This document shows positions 27,601-35,997 of a DNA stretch of 64,000 nucleotides, piece after piece. The stretch is taken from assembly GCA_023055355.1 (NCBI GenBank), contig JALJCS010000002.1, positions 83,167,001 through 83,231,000 of the forward strand. Direction: 5' to 3'. This DNA is from Agelaius tricolor (Eukaryota > Chordata > Aves > Passeriformes > Icteridae). The notes beneath the pieces are model-generated. The model saw only the letters and a list, made by a program, of their open reading frames with translations. It did not search any database and was not told where the DNA came from. How positions within the stretch are numbered: the stretch's first letter is position 1; each line of letters begins with the position of its first letter. A program made the position numbers and the translations under genes.

Positions 27601-28947
27601 AATGCTAAACAGGTAAGACCACGTGTTTATTTGTTCCTAAGCCACAGGATGGTTTAGTCCACAGCTTTAAGAGATGAAAGGTGCAGGTGGGTGTTGTTGT
27701 TTCACTCTGATCTCACACAAACTCTCTCAGGCAGTTATTTCCAAGGCAAAATTCCCAGGTATTGGATGGTATTTTAGTTACAGCTGCCAAGATGATGTGC
27801 CACAGTGAGAAATGGAAATGAAGACAATAAATGTTTCTACATCACTGAAACAAACAAACAGGAAAAAAAATAAGAGAGATGAAATTCTTCTTTAATTAGG
27901 ATCATTAGGGAGTTCTTCTTTTCTTGTGTTGAAGGAAATAACATTTCAAAGGTTAGGAAGTAATAAGCAGGTCTTTGAAAGGAAATAAGTTTTTTTAAAA
28001 GAAGCAATGAAAATGAATAATTTTAGACTTGTGAGTAACTGTAAGGACAAGGGACATCAGGTGGGGGTTATTTGTGCATAATGTGGGACTTCCATGCACA
28101 GCAGCACAAATTAAATGGAAGAATTTGAACTGAGGTAGGTAAGTAACAGAATACACTCTCAAGAAAGCTGCTAGATCCCCAGAGAACTTATTCTGTGTTC
28201 TGTGCTGTATTCCTTTGTAGATTGCTTTGTATGGATGATAAAGTTCAAAAACTATATGGGTTGTGATGTTTAGTGTTGAACTGGGCTATTGTGCTGATAC
28301 ATTGCTTCTCACCTCCATCTTTGGGTAGAAAATTGGTCAATTTTTGTATATTTGCTGTTGGCAAAAGGCATAAAAATTGGTGTTCTCCTAAACTGCTCAT
28401 GTCCCTGTATTAGAGAGTATTTTGAACTTATTTTACAAAAATATAATTGCCAAGGACTAGTCAGTGGTCTGAGCAAGTGCCCTGTTTGGAAAGCAGCAGT
28501 GATAATGGAGGTAGATACAGCAGTGCACAAATTATCCTTCATTCTTTCTTCTCTGGGATTAGGAACTTTTACTGCTGGAAGCATGAGCTGTTTGGCATTA
28601 TGTGCACCTTCTTGCTGGTACATGGAGAGAATGGGGTGAAGTATTTCAATTCAGGGATTCCAAAAATGCCTTTTCCTAAAGTACAGAGCATTCTGTAAGA
28701 TCAAATACAATTCTAGGGTAATGCTGTTTCCTCTCAGATTATTAACAATACTTTCTTCTCCTGAGTAGTTTGCTTTTAAATCCTGTTGAGTAGATACTAC
28801 ACAGATGGTGACAAAGGACTGAAGAAAGAATTGGTAACTATGAGCTGTTCTTGATTTGCTTTCAAAACCAGGAGGTGTGTAAATTGCTTGCTTTCTCATT
28901 TATTTGCCCAGGTGATTGAATGGGTTTTGGAGAAGACCAGCAAGTAG
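576..28947 (+). CDS. MTBP: MTBP, MDM2-binding protein (complete, 22 coding exons)
   Basis: MTBP binds TICRR/Treslin and is needed to fire replication origins (loading CDC45 onto MCM helicase); it is regarded as a Sld7-related factor and was first described as an MDM2 partner. It acts in the nucleus. Coding exons: 576-651, 1068-1148, 2104-2177, 2289-2434, 2908-2966, 3775-3919, 5438-5555, 6110-6244, 7002-7096, 7878-7947, 9522-9639, 12505-12678, 13800-13913, 15139-15303, 15664-15757, 17476-17631, 19755-19850, 22952-23218, 24422-24653, 25761-25874, 27547-27612, 28912-28947. The total is 2631 nt, or 876 residues plus stop, with phase kept at every junction; human MTBP is about 904 residues. Homology to the human protein, as I remember it, runs from the MERY start to the EKTSK end. 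Intron 8 appears to use a GC donor. The gene fills about 28 kb. Confidence 0.96.
1068..1148 (+). CDS. MTBP: MTBP exon 2, residues 26-53
   Basis: It encodes YQFLKES and [11 protein letters not shown], matching the human YHLLKRS and STFPACS region. The acceptor is a pyrimidine tract ending tttttccag; the donor is gtaaat, phase 1 to phase 1. Confidence 0.93.
2104..2177 (+). CDS. MTBP: MTBP exon 3, residues 53-77
   Basis: It encodes [16 protein letters not shown] and ends GYYQ, as in human. The acceptor is ctctttgcag, the donor gtaaga, ending in phase 0. Confidence 0.94.
2289..2434 (+). CDS. MTBP: MTBP exon 4, residues 78-126
   Basis: It starts FCSSDWEEI and carries an acidic stretch, [14 protein letters not shown], close to human FEEEDSNSRESLSL. 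The intron before it is only 111 bp. The donor is gtatgt, phase 2. Confidence 0.94.
2908..2966 (+). CDS. MTBP: MTBP exon 5, residues 126-146
   Basis: It encodes [19 protein letters not shown], nearly identical to human. The acceptor is catttttag, the donor gtaatc, phase 1. Confidence 0.95.
3775..3919 (+). CDS. MTBP: MTBP exon 6, residues 146-194
   Basis: It encodes RAMVDVILQ and [17 protein letters not shown], matching human. An open frame continues past the exon to 4088, but the gtatgg donor at 3920 and joining in phase to exon 7 set the exon end. Confidence 0.93.
5438..5555 (+). CDS. MTBP: MTBP exon 7, residues 194-233
   Basis: It encodes [14 protein letters not shown] and [13 protein letters not shown], matching human QKIAEYLSANVVS and [13 protein letters not shown]. 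The acceptor is tttttacag, the donor gtaaaa, phase 0. Confidence 0.95.
6110..6244 (+). CDS. MTBP: MTBP exon 8, residues 234-278
   Basis: It starts [11 protein letters not shown] and ends DTLPE, the place where human reads NILPK before VFHYYG. No GT lies at the in-frame end; the bases after the exon are GCAAGT, so a GC-AG intron is the simplest reading. The acceptor is tgtttccag. Confidence 0.88.
7002..7096 (+). CDS. MTBP: MTBP exon 9, residues 279-310
   Basis: It encodes [14 protein letters not shown] and ends DLEFEL, as in human. The donor is gtatcc after ..GAGCT, which is weak (T at -1, no G at +5). It ends in phase 2. Confidence 0.9.
7878..7947 (+). CDS. MTBP: MTBP exon 10, residues 310-333
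   Basis: It encodes LSRKNNKK then [14 protein letters not shown], matching human SVLLLEQISSLCSK. The acceptor is a CAGCAG tandem: use of the first AG would start the exon at 7875 and add one Ser. The 7878 start gives the human spacing. The donor is gtaaaa. Confidence 0.88.
9522..9639 (+). CDS. MTBP: MTBP exon 11, residues 334-373
   Basis: It encodes [14 protein letters not shown] and [19 protein letters not shown], very close to human. The donor is gtacgt, phase 1. An AT/GT dinucleotide repeat begins 21 bp into the following intron. Confidence 0.95.
9661..9690. repeat. (AT)5(GT)8 microsatellite
   Basis: An alternating AT tract at 9661-9670 passes into GT repeats to 9686, starting 21 bp after the exon 11 donor of MTBP. 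It is likely polymorphic. Confidence 0.9.
9691..12504 (+). other. MTBP intron 11 (main part)
   Basis: Most of this long intron is unremarkable AT-rich sequence. It contains a probable solo LTR (10650 to about 11128) and a candidate cassette exon (11482-11547), listed separately. Confidence 0.55.
10650..11128 (-). mobile_element. Probable solo LTR of an endogenous retrovirus, antisense in MTBP
   Basis: Composition changes here from AT-rich intron to a more GC-rich block that resembles bird ERV LTRs I recall. It begins TGTTGCC on the plus strand, so on the minus strand it would end GGCAACA, a usual LTR end. Read on the minus strand, an ATTAAA-type signal lies near 10718-10726. I could not find a target-site duplication, and the right edge (AACA near 11128) is uncertain. 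No internal retroviral genes are present. Confidence 0.5.
12505..12678 (+). CDS. MTBP: MTBP exon 12, residues 373-431
   Basis: It encodes [19 protein letters not shown] and [14 protein letters not shown], matching human VPDVEVKGE and YYLLLQGNG. The start follows an AAG acceptor at 12504. A second in-frame CAG acceptor at 12510 would remove two residues. The donor is gtaata, phase 1. Confidence 0.92.
13800..13913 (+). CDS. MTBP: MTBP exon 13, residues 431-469
   Basis: It encodes [11 protein letters not shown] and GEDIVQRE, equivalent to human GEQIVQRE, and ends ALKEYL. The acceptor is tctgtacag, the donor gtaagt, phase 1. Confidence 0.92.
15139..15303 (+). CDS. MTBP: MTBP exon 14, residues 469-524
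   Basis: It encodes KRKELTKQP and [14 protein letters not shown], matching human KRRKLAKQP and KSLLVLTRKHFLDY. The acceptor is ttttctag, the donor gtaagt, phase 1. The 3' half is divergent. Confidence 0.93.
15664..15757 (+). CDS. MTBP: MTBP exon 15, residues 524-555
   Basis: It encodes [19 protein letters not shown], nearly identical to human. The acceptor is tttcttgcag, the donor gtaata, phase 2. Confidence 0.95.
16091..16158. repeat. AT-only minisatellite, 17-18 bp unit
   Basis: About four tandem copies of a unit reading TATAAATAATTAATAAA; the third copy has one extra A. It lies inside MTBP intron 15. Confidence 0.85.
16218..16269. repeat. 18-bp direct repeat in intron 15
   Basis: Two copies reading GTTGATA(A/C)CATATATCAA, at 16218-16235 and 16252-16269, differ at one base. 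Each copy is itself partly palindromic (TTGATA..TATCAA). Confidence 0.7.
16434..16659 (+). mobile_element. CR1 LINE 3' fragment (sense)
   Basis: The segment starts with the CR1 pattern AGGTTGGGTATTAGGAAAAG and ends with GGAGTTGGACTCAGTGATCC, a CCTTTCCAACTC motif and an ATTCTGTGG tail. These are the 3' end of the bird LINE CR1, truncated at its 5' end as usual. It lies in intron 15 in the same direction as MTBP. Confidence 0.88.
16832..16867. repeat. ATT/ATC triplet repeat
   Basis: An imperfect trinucleotide run, TTA units then TCA units then TTA units again, in MTBP intron 15. Confidence 0.8.
17476..17631 (+). CDS. MTBP: MTBP exon 16, residues 555-607
   Basis: It encodes [10 protein letters not shown] and [17 protein letters not shown], as in human. 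It is more GC-rich than its introns. The donor is gtagga, phase 2; read through, the frame hits TAG at once. Confidence 0.95.
19755..19850 (+). CDS. MTBP: MTBP exon 17, residues 607-639
   Basis: It encodes [12 protein letters not shown] and [14 protein letters not shown], matching human FVLTPELSPGKL and LPFEKASVCHYHGI. The acceptor is tcctttcag, the donor gtaagt, phase 2. Confidence 0.95.
21225..21835 (-). mobile_element. CR1 LINE, internally deleted, antisense in MTBP intron 17
   Basis: The left end is the reverse complement of the CR1 3' terminus (TCATAGAATGG, then GAGTTGGAAGGGACCTTAAA). Farther right, on the minus strand, a frame reads [12 protein letters not shown], the reverse-transcriptase motif of CR1 ORF2. 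Beyond that (about 21700-21835) is CR1-like sequence that normally lies upstream of the RT domain. The C-terminal RT part and most of the 3' region are missing, so the copy has lost internal pieces. It is dead. Confidence 0.85.
21836..22951 (+). other. MTBP intron 17 (last part)
   Basis: AT-rich intron. A 154-codon minus-strand open frame (22385-21921) has no recognisable homology or codon bias and is taken as chance. Confidence 0.45.
22952..23218 (+). CDS. MTBP: MTBP exon 18, residues 639-728
   Basis: This is the longest exon. It encodes [41 protein letters not shown] and EPGSVPDGE, then the basic [12 protein letters not shown] and PKKR, which could serve as a nuclear localisation signal (inference). 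The donor is gtaatg, phase 2. Confidence 0.96.
24422..24653 (+). CDS. MTBP: MTBP exon 19, residues 728-805
   Basis: The ends are conserved ([22 protein letters not shown]) while the middle is Ala/Pro/Ser/Arg-rich and unlike human. The exon is strikingly GC-rich against AT-rich introns. The acceptor is ttccttgtag; the donor is gtaaaa, phase 0. Confidence 0.92.
25761..25874 (+). CDS. MTBP: MTBP exon 20, residues 806-843
   Basis: It encodes [15 protein letters not shown] and [18 protein letters not shown], matching the conserved human C-terminal region. The acceptor is tgtttccaag, the donor gtaact. Exons 20-22 form the most conserved C-terminal block. Confidence 0.95.
27547..27612 (+). CDS. MTBP: MTBP exon 21, residues 844-865
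   Basis: It encodes [17 protein letters not shown], near-identical to human. It is 66 nt and phase 0-0. The acceptor is catatttag, the donor gtaaga. Confidence 0.95.
28912..28947 (+). CDS. MTBP: MTBP exon 22, residues 866-876 and stop
   Basis: It encodes [11 protein letters not shown] then TAG; human ends [12 protein letters not shown]. The acceptor is tttgcccag. Confidence 0.95.
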   Translation: MIEWVLEKTSK

Positions 28948-29290
28948 AGGCACTGGGTGGATTCTGTTCACACCTTCCCAGGAGCTGTGGAGACAGAGCA
29001 CTTCTGACTTGAGAGGCATTATACTGCCCAATGCACACACAGATCTGCACACTGGGAGGACTTTGGTCAGTGGAGTTATATAGACTCATTCTTCAAGCAC
29101 AGGAGCAAGGTTGAAAACTTTTTATATTGCAAGTTTTTAATTTTTTTTAAAAGTCAAATGAAAAGAGGTTGTATTTTATATGTATTTATTATGTTTGTTA
29201 AAAGGAATATGGCTTGACTTGGTTTATAAAGCTTTGTATATTTTTCAACAAGTGTATTTGGTTTTTATATGAATAAAACCCCCCACATAT
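28948..29290 (+). other. MTBP: MTBP 3' untranslated region
   Basis: This short 3' UTR is AT-rich in its last 150 bp. The cleavage site is placed about 13 bp past the AATAAA signal, so the end is approximate. Confidence 0.7.
29272..29277 (+). terminator. MTBP: MTBP polyadenylation signal
   Basis: A canonical AATAAA is followed, about 35-55 bp on, by a T- and TG-rich stretch (29312-29331) of the kind bound by CstF. It is the first good signal after the stop codon. Confidence 0.75.
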
Positions 29291-31502
29291 TTAATTTTAA
29301 TAACTACTACTTTGTTTTTCCTTTTTGTGTGAAGATCTCTATTCTACTTCAGCTAGCTCTTGTATAAACAGCTGTTTACAGCATCAGCCATTGACAGTGT
29401 ATATACTAATTAAGAAAAGTTCCTATTCTTCTGCAGGTAAAAACAAACACAATCAGAATTTGACTCATAATTATCTCTGTGTTGTAATATAGGGAAGAAA
29501 AAAAAGCATGGCTTGAAACTTGGTGCAATGTCCCATTAAAGAAAGTTTCTTTGTTTTACAAGCTGAATTTTCAGTATAATTTCCTGCATGCTCTTTGTAA
29601 CACTCCTTAGAAAAATATCTAAGGAGAGGTCTGAGATTTCTTTTCCTGGAAGAGGAGAAAATCAAAGCAATAGTGGTAATGAGGATGGTGAGAGCTGGAA
29701 AAGAGCTGGTGTGCTATGCTGAAATGTAAGGAAAAAAGAGTTTCTAGCTGTGTTGCAAACACAGTAAAATACTAAATTTGGCCTCAGTTAGTTTAAGTCT
29801 CTGGCATGTACCTGGCTGGGACTAATGTAATTATTCAAGTTAGTATTTTGTTGAGATGAGGAGTTCCTATTAAGCTTTCTGTATTAAGGATTTCCTATTT
29901 ATCATATAAACTAACAGGATTAAAACTGATAGAGATGCAGGGCTATTGTTTGCTATATTATCCTGAAAGGAAAATAGATTAAGCAATACAAATATAAATG
30001 AAATGTAATGTTGTGAAAAAATAATCGAACTAAACCATGTAGAGGTTAGACTTAATACTGTAAAATCGATGCTTTCTCTAAAGAGCCTTCCTGATTTTGG
30101 GACATTATTCTTTGCTTAATTCTATTTGGTGTAAAGCTAAGCCCTTAAGGAGGTTTTTCATGTCCAACAGGATCTTGAGTTCAACTGTTCTGTTCCTTTG
30201 TTCCCAAGTTTACCAGTCCTGAACTCTACAAGACCTTTCCTGGGTGGGTGTGTACTTGGTTTCACTGAGCTGCAACAGGAGAGCTCTGAAGTTGTTCTGC
30301 TGTGACAGTGGGCTCTAGTGAGTACTGTGTGCATCTAAGCCCAGGACAAACATAACTCACTTGTAAGATGGATTTCATTTGTCTGCAAAATGCCACACAT
30401 CCACAGCATCCCAGTTTTAGTGTTTGGTGAAATAGAAATGAAATGAAGAGAGTTATTTAAATAATCATTTAATAAGTGCATGCACAGAATTGCTCCAATG
30501 TAATGATTACTGTGTATGGCTCACATTTCTTTGCATTCATTATAAAAACAAGAAAGTAATCAAGACATTAACCTTTCTTAACATCTTATAGTGAATCAGG
30601 AAAGTCTCTACTTCCAGAGAGAGAAAAGCTGTAAGCTGTAGCCTTATCTCTTCAGCCTGAATGCTGATACTTTTGTCTGAATACTAAAGCAAGCCACTGA
30701 AAGTTGTATTTTCTACTTAATTTTGGGAAGTTTATATATTTGTAATTAGAAAAACTTTGTAGTTAATAATAATACATAAGTTGATAAGTAAAAGTACAGA
30801 AGCTCTACATTTCATAAATTCTTGAGGCTAGCTGCAATGAGCAAAGAAAATACCTTCAGGAAAGTAATTAATACTTTGAACTGGTTTTCTTGTACTTCAA
30901 GTAGAACCCAATGGTTATTGGTTTAATTAATTCTGTAGACTCAAAGACTGGCCTGAAATAATCAGCAGGAAAGCAGTTAGGGAAGCATAAGCATTTTGAT
31001 GTATTGGTTTTCTTTACAATTCCCGGTGCAGAACTAATACACTGCTACCCATGTCTCATTTGCTCTTTGTGTTAGTGGCTTTTTAGGACAAGTGGTAGCT
31101 GGTTTATTATTGTGGCTTAATTACACTGTGCCCCATTTCAGCTGTGATAACTGTCCCTGTCCATGCTGTTTACCTACAAAAATGTAGGCACAATAATTTG
31201 ATCTGGTCCACTGCAACAGCACTTAACCAAATTATTTTACATCTGTCATAGTTCCAAAACCCCACACTGAGAGTTCCTGCATCTTGGCTGATATGCTGTA
31301 ACTGAAGTGATGCAGAATGTAACATCACCCTTTGCCTCTGAACTTCAAAGTATTTTCTTGTTTGTGGCTGCTGAACCCCCCAAATCAAGTCTGCTCTATG
31401 CATATTTTGGGCGCTTGCTTTCATGTTTTTGCAAATCAGGATATAAATCAAATTCACCAGTACACATTTCTGGTTTACCCATAGTCCATCCATCCATATA
31501 AC

Positions 31503-31584
31503 AAGCACATAACATAACACAGCATAGCATAATAACATTATGCATTATATATAGAGGCACATTATCCATCCATGTTATGTGCTT
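31503..31584. repeat. Inverted repeat with 13-bp perfect arms
   Basis: AAGCACATAACAT at 31503-31515 is the exact reverse complement of ATGTTATGTGCTT at 31572-31584, with 56 bp between. Both arms are preceded by a CCATCCAT motif. Confidence 0.75.
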
Positions 31585-32035
31585 ATATTCCCCACAGGAC
31601 TGGGGTAAGACAGCACTGATGTGGTTGCAATTACATGGTGATATGATTACTTATAATATTACAGCAATTAATTTTAATTACATGGTGAGTATCACTGGGC
31701 TACCACAGAATTTAGCTTGGGTACTAACGCTTGTCCAAATCCACTTCTTTGTCCCAGCTCACAGTTCTCCCTTGGAATTTGTTTTCTGAATTTGTTTCCT
31801 AATGCCTCTAATTATTTACACAAGCACAGAAATTCTGATGAAGGGAAAAAAATGAATAGCTAATCCCATGTGGGAAAAGCAGGTGATTATGTTCAACAGG
31901 AGGTTATCATCTCTGTTAAATATTAAAAAAGTTTTTCCCATCATTCTTTTAAATGAAAATTTTGCAAGCATATTACTAATATCTGCTCTTTAAAATTGAT
32001 GTCACCACTGAATTCAAAAGTGTCCATAATATACA

Positions 32036-32062
32036 GTGTGTGTGTGTATATATATATATATA
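32036..32062. repeat. GT/AT microsatellite
   Basis: A GTGTGTGTGTG run passes into alternating TA up to 32062. Confidence 0.85.
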
Positions 32063-32598
32063 AATGTGTAATACATACTGTATTAATGGTCTCTCTATAT
32101 AGTAAATAGATTCAGTAAATAGCTAGTTATCAATCTGCCAGTTTGACTTTTATGGAAAATAACATAAATTTAGAAATCAATGGTAGTGTAATGATCTGGA
32201 GCACATAATTTCTTTAGGCTCTGATTCTGCTTCCACTGAAACCAAAGAAGCTCCGATTAAGTTTTAAGCATGAGTAAGAGGACACTGAGAATGCTCTCAG
32301 GTGGAAATCAGATCAGTCTCCCCTTCAGACCAGCTGAGCTTCCCGATGCAAAGAGCTGGGTGGAGGAGGGTGCTGCCATGTCCTGTGGGAGGAAGGAATT
32401 CTAACATTCTGCAGAAGGAAAACACTTGTTTTGTTACTTGCAAAGGATCAATTCTAATTTTGTGGTGGTGATTTGCTTGGTAGCATGTCAAGAGTCTTGT
32501 TTTGATTTCTAAAGTACCTTAAGAGAGATTCTGGTTCCATTTGAAGGACAGGACTATTAGAAACACCAGTATGATTCCCTGAACACAATCAGATCAGC

Positions 32599-32604
32599 TT
32601 TATT
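32599..32604 (-). terminator. SNTB1: Candidate distal SNTB1 polyadenylation signal
   Basis: AATAAA on the minus strand, followed by a TTGTGTTC stretch downstream. It would give a 3' UTR of about 3.3 kb. Confidence 0.3.
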
Positions 32605-33289
32605 TTTTTTTAACAAACACTTTACATCACATTTTTCCAATAACGTTTTTGCTCCAATATGTATCCCAATCTTTCTCATGGTGAAGCTGCTATACAAACT
32701 TTCTGATAAGACCATTCCATTTATAGTAATTATTTTGTGAAAAGAGTGAAACTCTGGAATATCCCTTTTTAGGCTTTCCACAAGGCTGTTCTGTCGTAAC
32801 TTGGGTCAGACTGAAAGAAAAGGCTTAAATTCCCACAGTTAGCTTTTCTATTTGGGCCACTAAGTTAAGAATTAAATCAAAGGAGAAATAAAAATATTGT
32901 TTTCCCATAACCATTCATAAGAGAAAAAAGGCACATGTTGGCCTCAGTCCTTGAATGCAGAAGATTGAGCAGAAATTTCTGCTTTTTCTTAATTTTTTGT
33001 AAGTCTTCTGTTACCACCTAGTCCAATATTAAGCAACAAGAGAAAGCATTGCAACTTCAGCAGACATGTCTGAATGACCTGCCCTGAAACATCCCTGTGG
33101 GATTTCAGTCTTTTTTTTTTTTTTTATTTTAAGTTTTTAAGTCATTCCACCAATGCAATTAACAGTTCCCTCCAGTAACAGAATTCTTAACAGAAGCACT
33201 GAAGTTTAAATGTATTTCTCCTAGCCCAAAACCAAAGGTCAGCCTTCCAGATAGTTTGTCTGGATACAAAGTAAGCTCACGTCACAAAA

Positions 33290-35904
33290 ATCCAATAAAT
33301 GACTTTATTAAATATATTCTTTTCCTCTAAAATATAAATATTCACTATACTCTTATAAATGTGGAGTAGGTTCATATTTCATTTGTCTATCCCATCCAAA
33401 TATGAATCAGTCCAAAATCTGAAAATGAAGAAATAGCATCTGTAATCATCATTAATTTTTTTCTATAAATATATATAATATGAATTTTCTTTGCAAACTG
33501 CTTAGTTATTCACTTAGACTTCATATAGTACTGAGCACCTTAGATTACATTTTGTGTAATTTAATTGTTGGCACTAATATAGGAATTTGTAATATTTACA
33601 ATGCACATACATGTTAGGTATAACATTCCAGTGATTTGTAAGTGTTAAAAGGAATAAGGAAATAGTGCAGTATAGTTTACATATGGATTTAACCTACTCC
33701 TCCAGCACTTTTATAGGAGCCTATCTCCAAATTTTTAAGTTGTACTTTGGAACAGCAATAAAAATGTCCTGAACTGGTTTTTAAAGACTTGACACAAGAG
33801 CTTCCTTGGTAAGGTGACACGAGCTCCTCTCAGAGTCCTGTCCCCCTGAGTACCGACTGCTCTCAGCTTCTCAGATCTCTCCTAGAAGCTCCCAAGCCCA
33901 AGGAGTCCCAAGGAACTGCCACAGAAAGTGTGTGACTGGCAGTGGTCACTAAATGAGAAATGTCCATCTGGAAACTACTGCTAAGTTAGGTAACATGTTA
34001 CCTCCTTGTTCATTTACATGAGGAATTAATTTTTAAGTGCAAGTACCATGACAATAAAATGAAAGTGCAGAGCTGGGTGGATCTCTCCCTGGCATGCCTT
34101 TCACTGGTGAGAGGTCCTGGGAGTGGGGCAGCTCTTCCAAGGGGGCACTGAGCTGTTCTTCAGTGATTATTTTCTGTATTTATTAATTCAGCCCATCATC
34201 CTAATATTTTAATTTGTTTTGATGATTAAGATACCTATGGAATCACCATGTTTTTATGCTTTGAATAGACAACATGACTTATGCTTAACTCTCAAACTTA
34301 GCTCAGAAACAACATGGAACCAAAATGTCTTTTTAATTTTCTCCTTTGCCAGCCAAGTGATGCTGAATTGAAATCCATGTGCTTTCTCAGGAATAAAAGA
34401 AAAGTTGTAATATGAAAACTGAACATCCACAAACACTGAATATATTACTTCCTGTCCTTCAAAGTGTGAATTTAGGGCAAAACTCTAAAAACAGACAAAA
34501 CCCCACCCCTGTCTGAAGCTGTTCTTTTTAAAAAGGAAGAACAACATAAGTGGCATCCCTGTTTTGCTTCTTCCTATTCCCACCAGATCATGTCATGCCA
34601 GTTTATTATTTCCCGGTATGGGCTGTGTGTGTCATCTCTGGTGCTGAAAGTCAGTGTTCCTGCCTGCTATTTGCTGCTCAAGTAGCTGTGAACAAGGCTG
34701 AAACTCACTGAATCGTGTTTTGAGTCACAACAGTAAGCTGTGGTGCAAAACAGTCACCAGTAAGGTATAGGCTTGTATTTGTATTTCCCCAGCAAGAAAC
34801 CTGGTCTTGCCAAGTCATGCCCATAGGAGCAGTTCCATGTCAAGGAGTGCAGCTCATGTTCCTGCCCTGGTGTATGTTCCTCACTGTTGTGGAGCTGCTT
34901 CAATAAATTTTTCACAAACTCATAAAATCAAGTCTTCCTCCTTCCCTATGTTTGTTATTCTGCAAAGACCACACAATCAGCCTTGTCTGAGCAAAGGGGG
35001 GACTCAGTAGGGGTAGGAGGACAGAATCTTAGTATGGCTTTCTACTGGAAAACTGCCGTGGAGATAACCTGGCAGGAGCATCATCCTACCTCAGAATGGA
35101 TTCAGGCAGCTTTTACCTGAGCTGGGGCTCCCAGATAGCTGAAACTCATTAAGCTGTTGGGAAGTCACTATGAAAATGCATCCTGTGTTCATTAACAAAG
35201 GGCCCTCCTGCCTGTGCCCCCCTGACAGCTGGCTCTCAGTAGCATCCCTGTGGCTGGTCCTGCTTTAGCTCCATCACTAGGGATGTGGGTGACGTGGTTA
35301 CTGCTTCATGTGAAACTGCTCCTGGGGGGGGCCCTCCAGCTGTTAGCTGCTCACAGCTGGATTGCTTCAGAGTGTCCACCTCAAAGGTTTGTATTTGCAG
35401 GCTCTGCTGGGTATTCATACAACAGGTTCTGGCAGTGCTCCAAAAGAAAAATCTGCAAGAGGTGCACAGATTATAACTGAAAGAACCTTTTACTTCCAGG
35501 CGATGGGACAATTTTTAGAGGATTTCTCCCCAACCAACCTTGGCTTGCATCACAACCAACAAGTGCTTGACTGCATAGCCCTTTACTTTATATAGACAAG
35601 TACATTGAAATAGGCACAATTTATGCTTCTGAAACATTTACATGTATGGTACTACACACTTTTACGGTCTCATATGGGATTTCAAAATCCCATTTACAAT
35701 GAAATCCCCCATCTTCCTTGTCATGCCATCTCTTTAGCTGGTCAAAATGAAACCTGGGCCTAAGAGGACTGCAGAAATGACCAATGGCCAGTGCTGAGTC
35801 CCAGGCTGGTGTCTGCTGCCAGCTAGGACAGGTTGCTGCTGTTGACTGTACTTCAGATTAGTGTGGTTACCCTGTCTCTCTCTGAAGAAACAGATGGATC
35901 CCAC
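33290..35904 (-). other. SNTB1: SNTB1 3' untranslated region (probable extent)
   Basis: Sequence after the SNTB1 stop codon with no intervening gene. Its extent is inferred from candidate signals; no transcript evidence is available from sequence alone. Confidence 0.5.
33304..33309 (-). terminator. SNTB1: Candidate proximal SNTB1 polyadenylation signal
   Basis: AATAAA on the minus strand with a TTTTTGTGACG stretch just downstream. It would give a 3' UTR of about 2.6 kb. Other AATAAA motifs on this strand (near 34178 and 34601) are also possible. Confidence 0.35.
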
Positions 35905-35997
35905 TTATGCCACCAAGCCCAGTCTCGTGATCTTTGCTGACAGGAAGGAATGAATGATGAAAACAACTGGTTTTGGACAGGAATGAAGATCCAGTTG
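35905..35997 (-). CDS. SNTB1: SNTB1 last coding exon
   Basis: It encodes [19 protein letters not shown] and [11 protein letters not shown] then TAA, essentially the human C-terminus. The acceptor is tactttcag. Confidence 0.96.
   Translation of the reverse strand, partial: QLDLHSCPKPVVFIIHSFLSAKITRLGLVA

Larger units (their letters stand above)
23219..28911 (+). other. MTBP introns 18-21
   Basis: Introns 18 (23219-24421), 19 (24654-25760), 20 (25875-27546) and 21 (27613-28911) show no transposon or RNA gene that I recognise. Confidence 0.45.
29291..32598. other. Intergenic gap between convergent MTBP and SNTB1
   Basis: AT-rich sequence without recognisable genes. It holds an inverted repeat at 31503-31584 and a GT/AT microsatellite at 32036. 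The right limit depends on which SNTB1 polyadenylation site is used. Confidence 0.5.
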
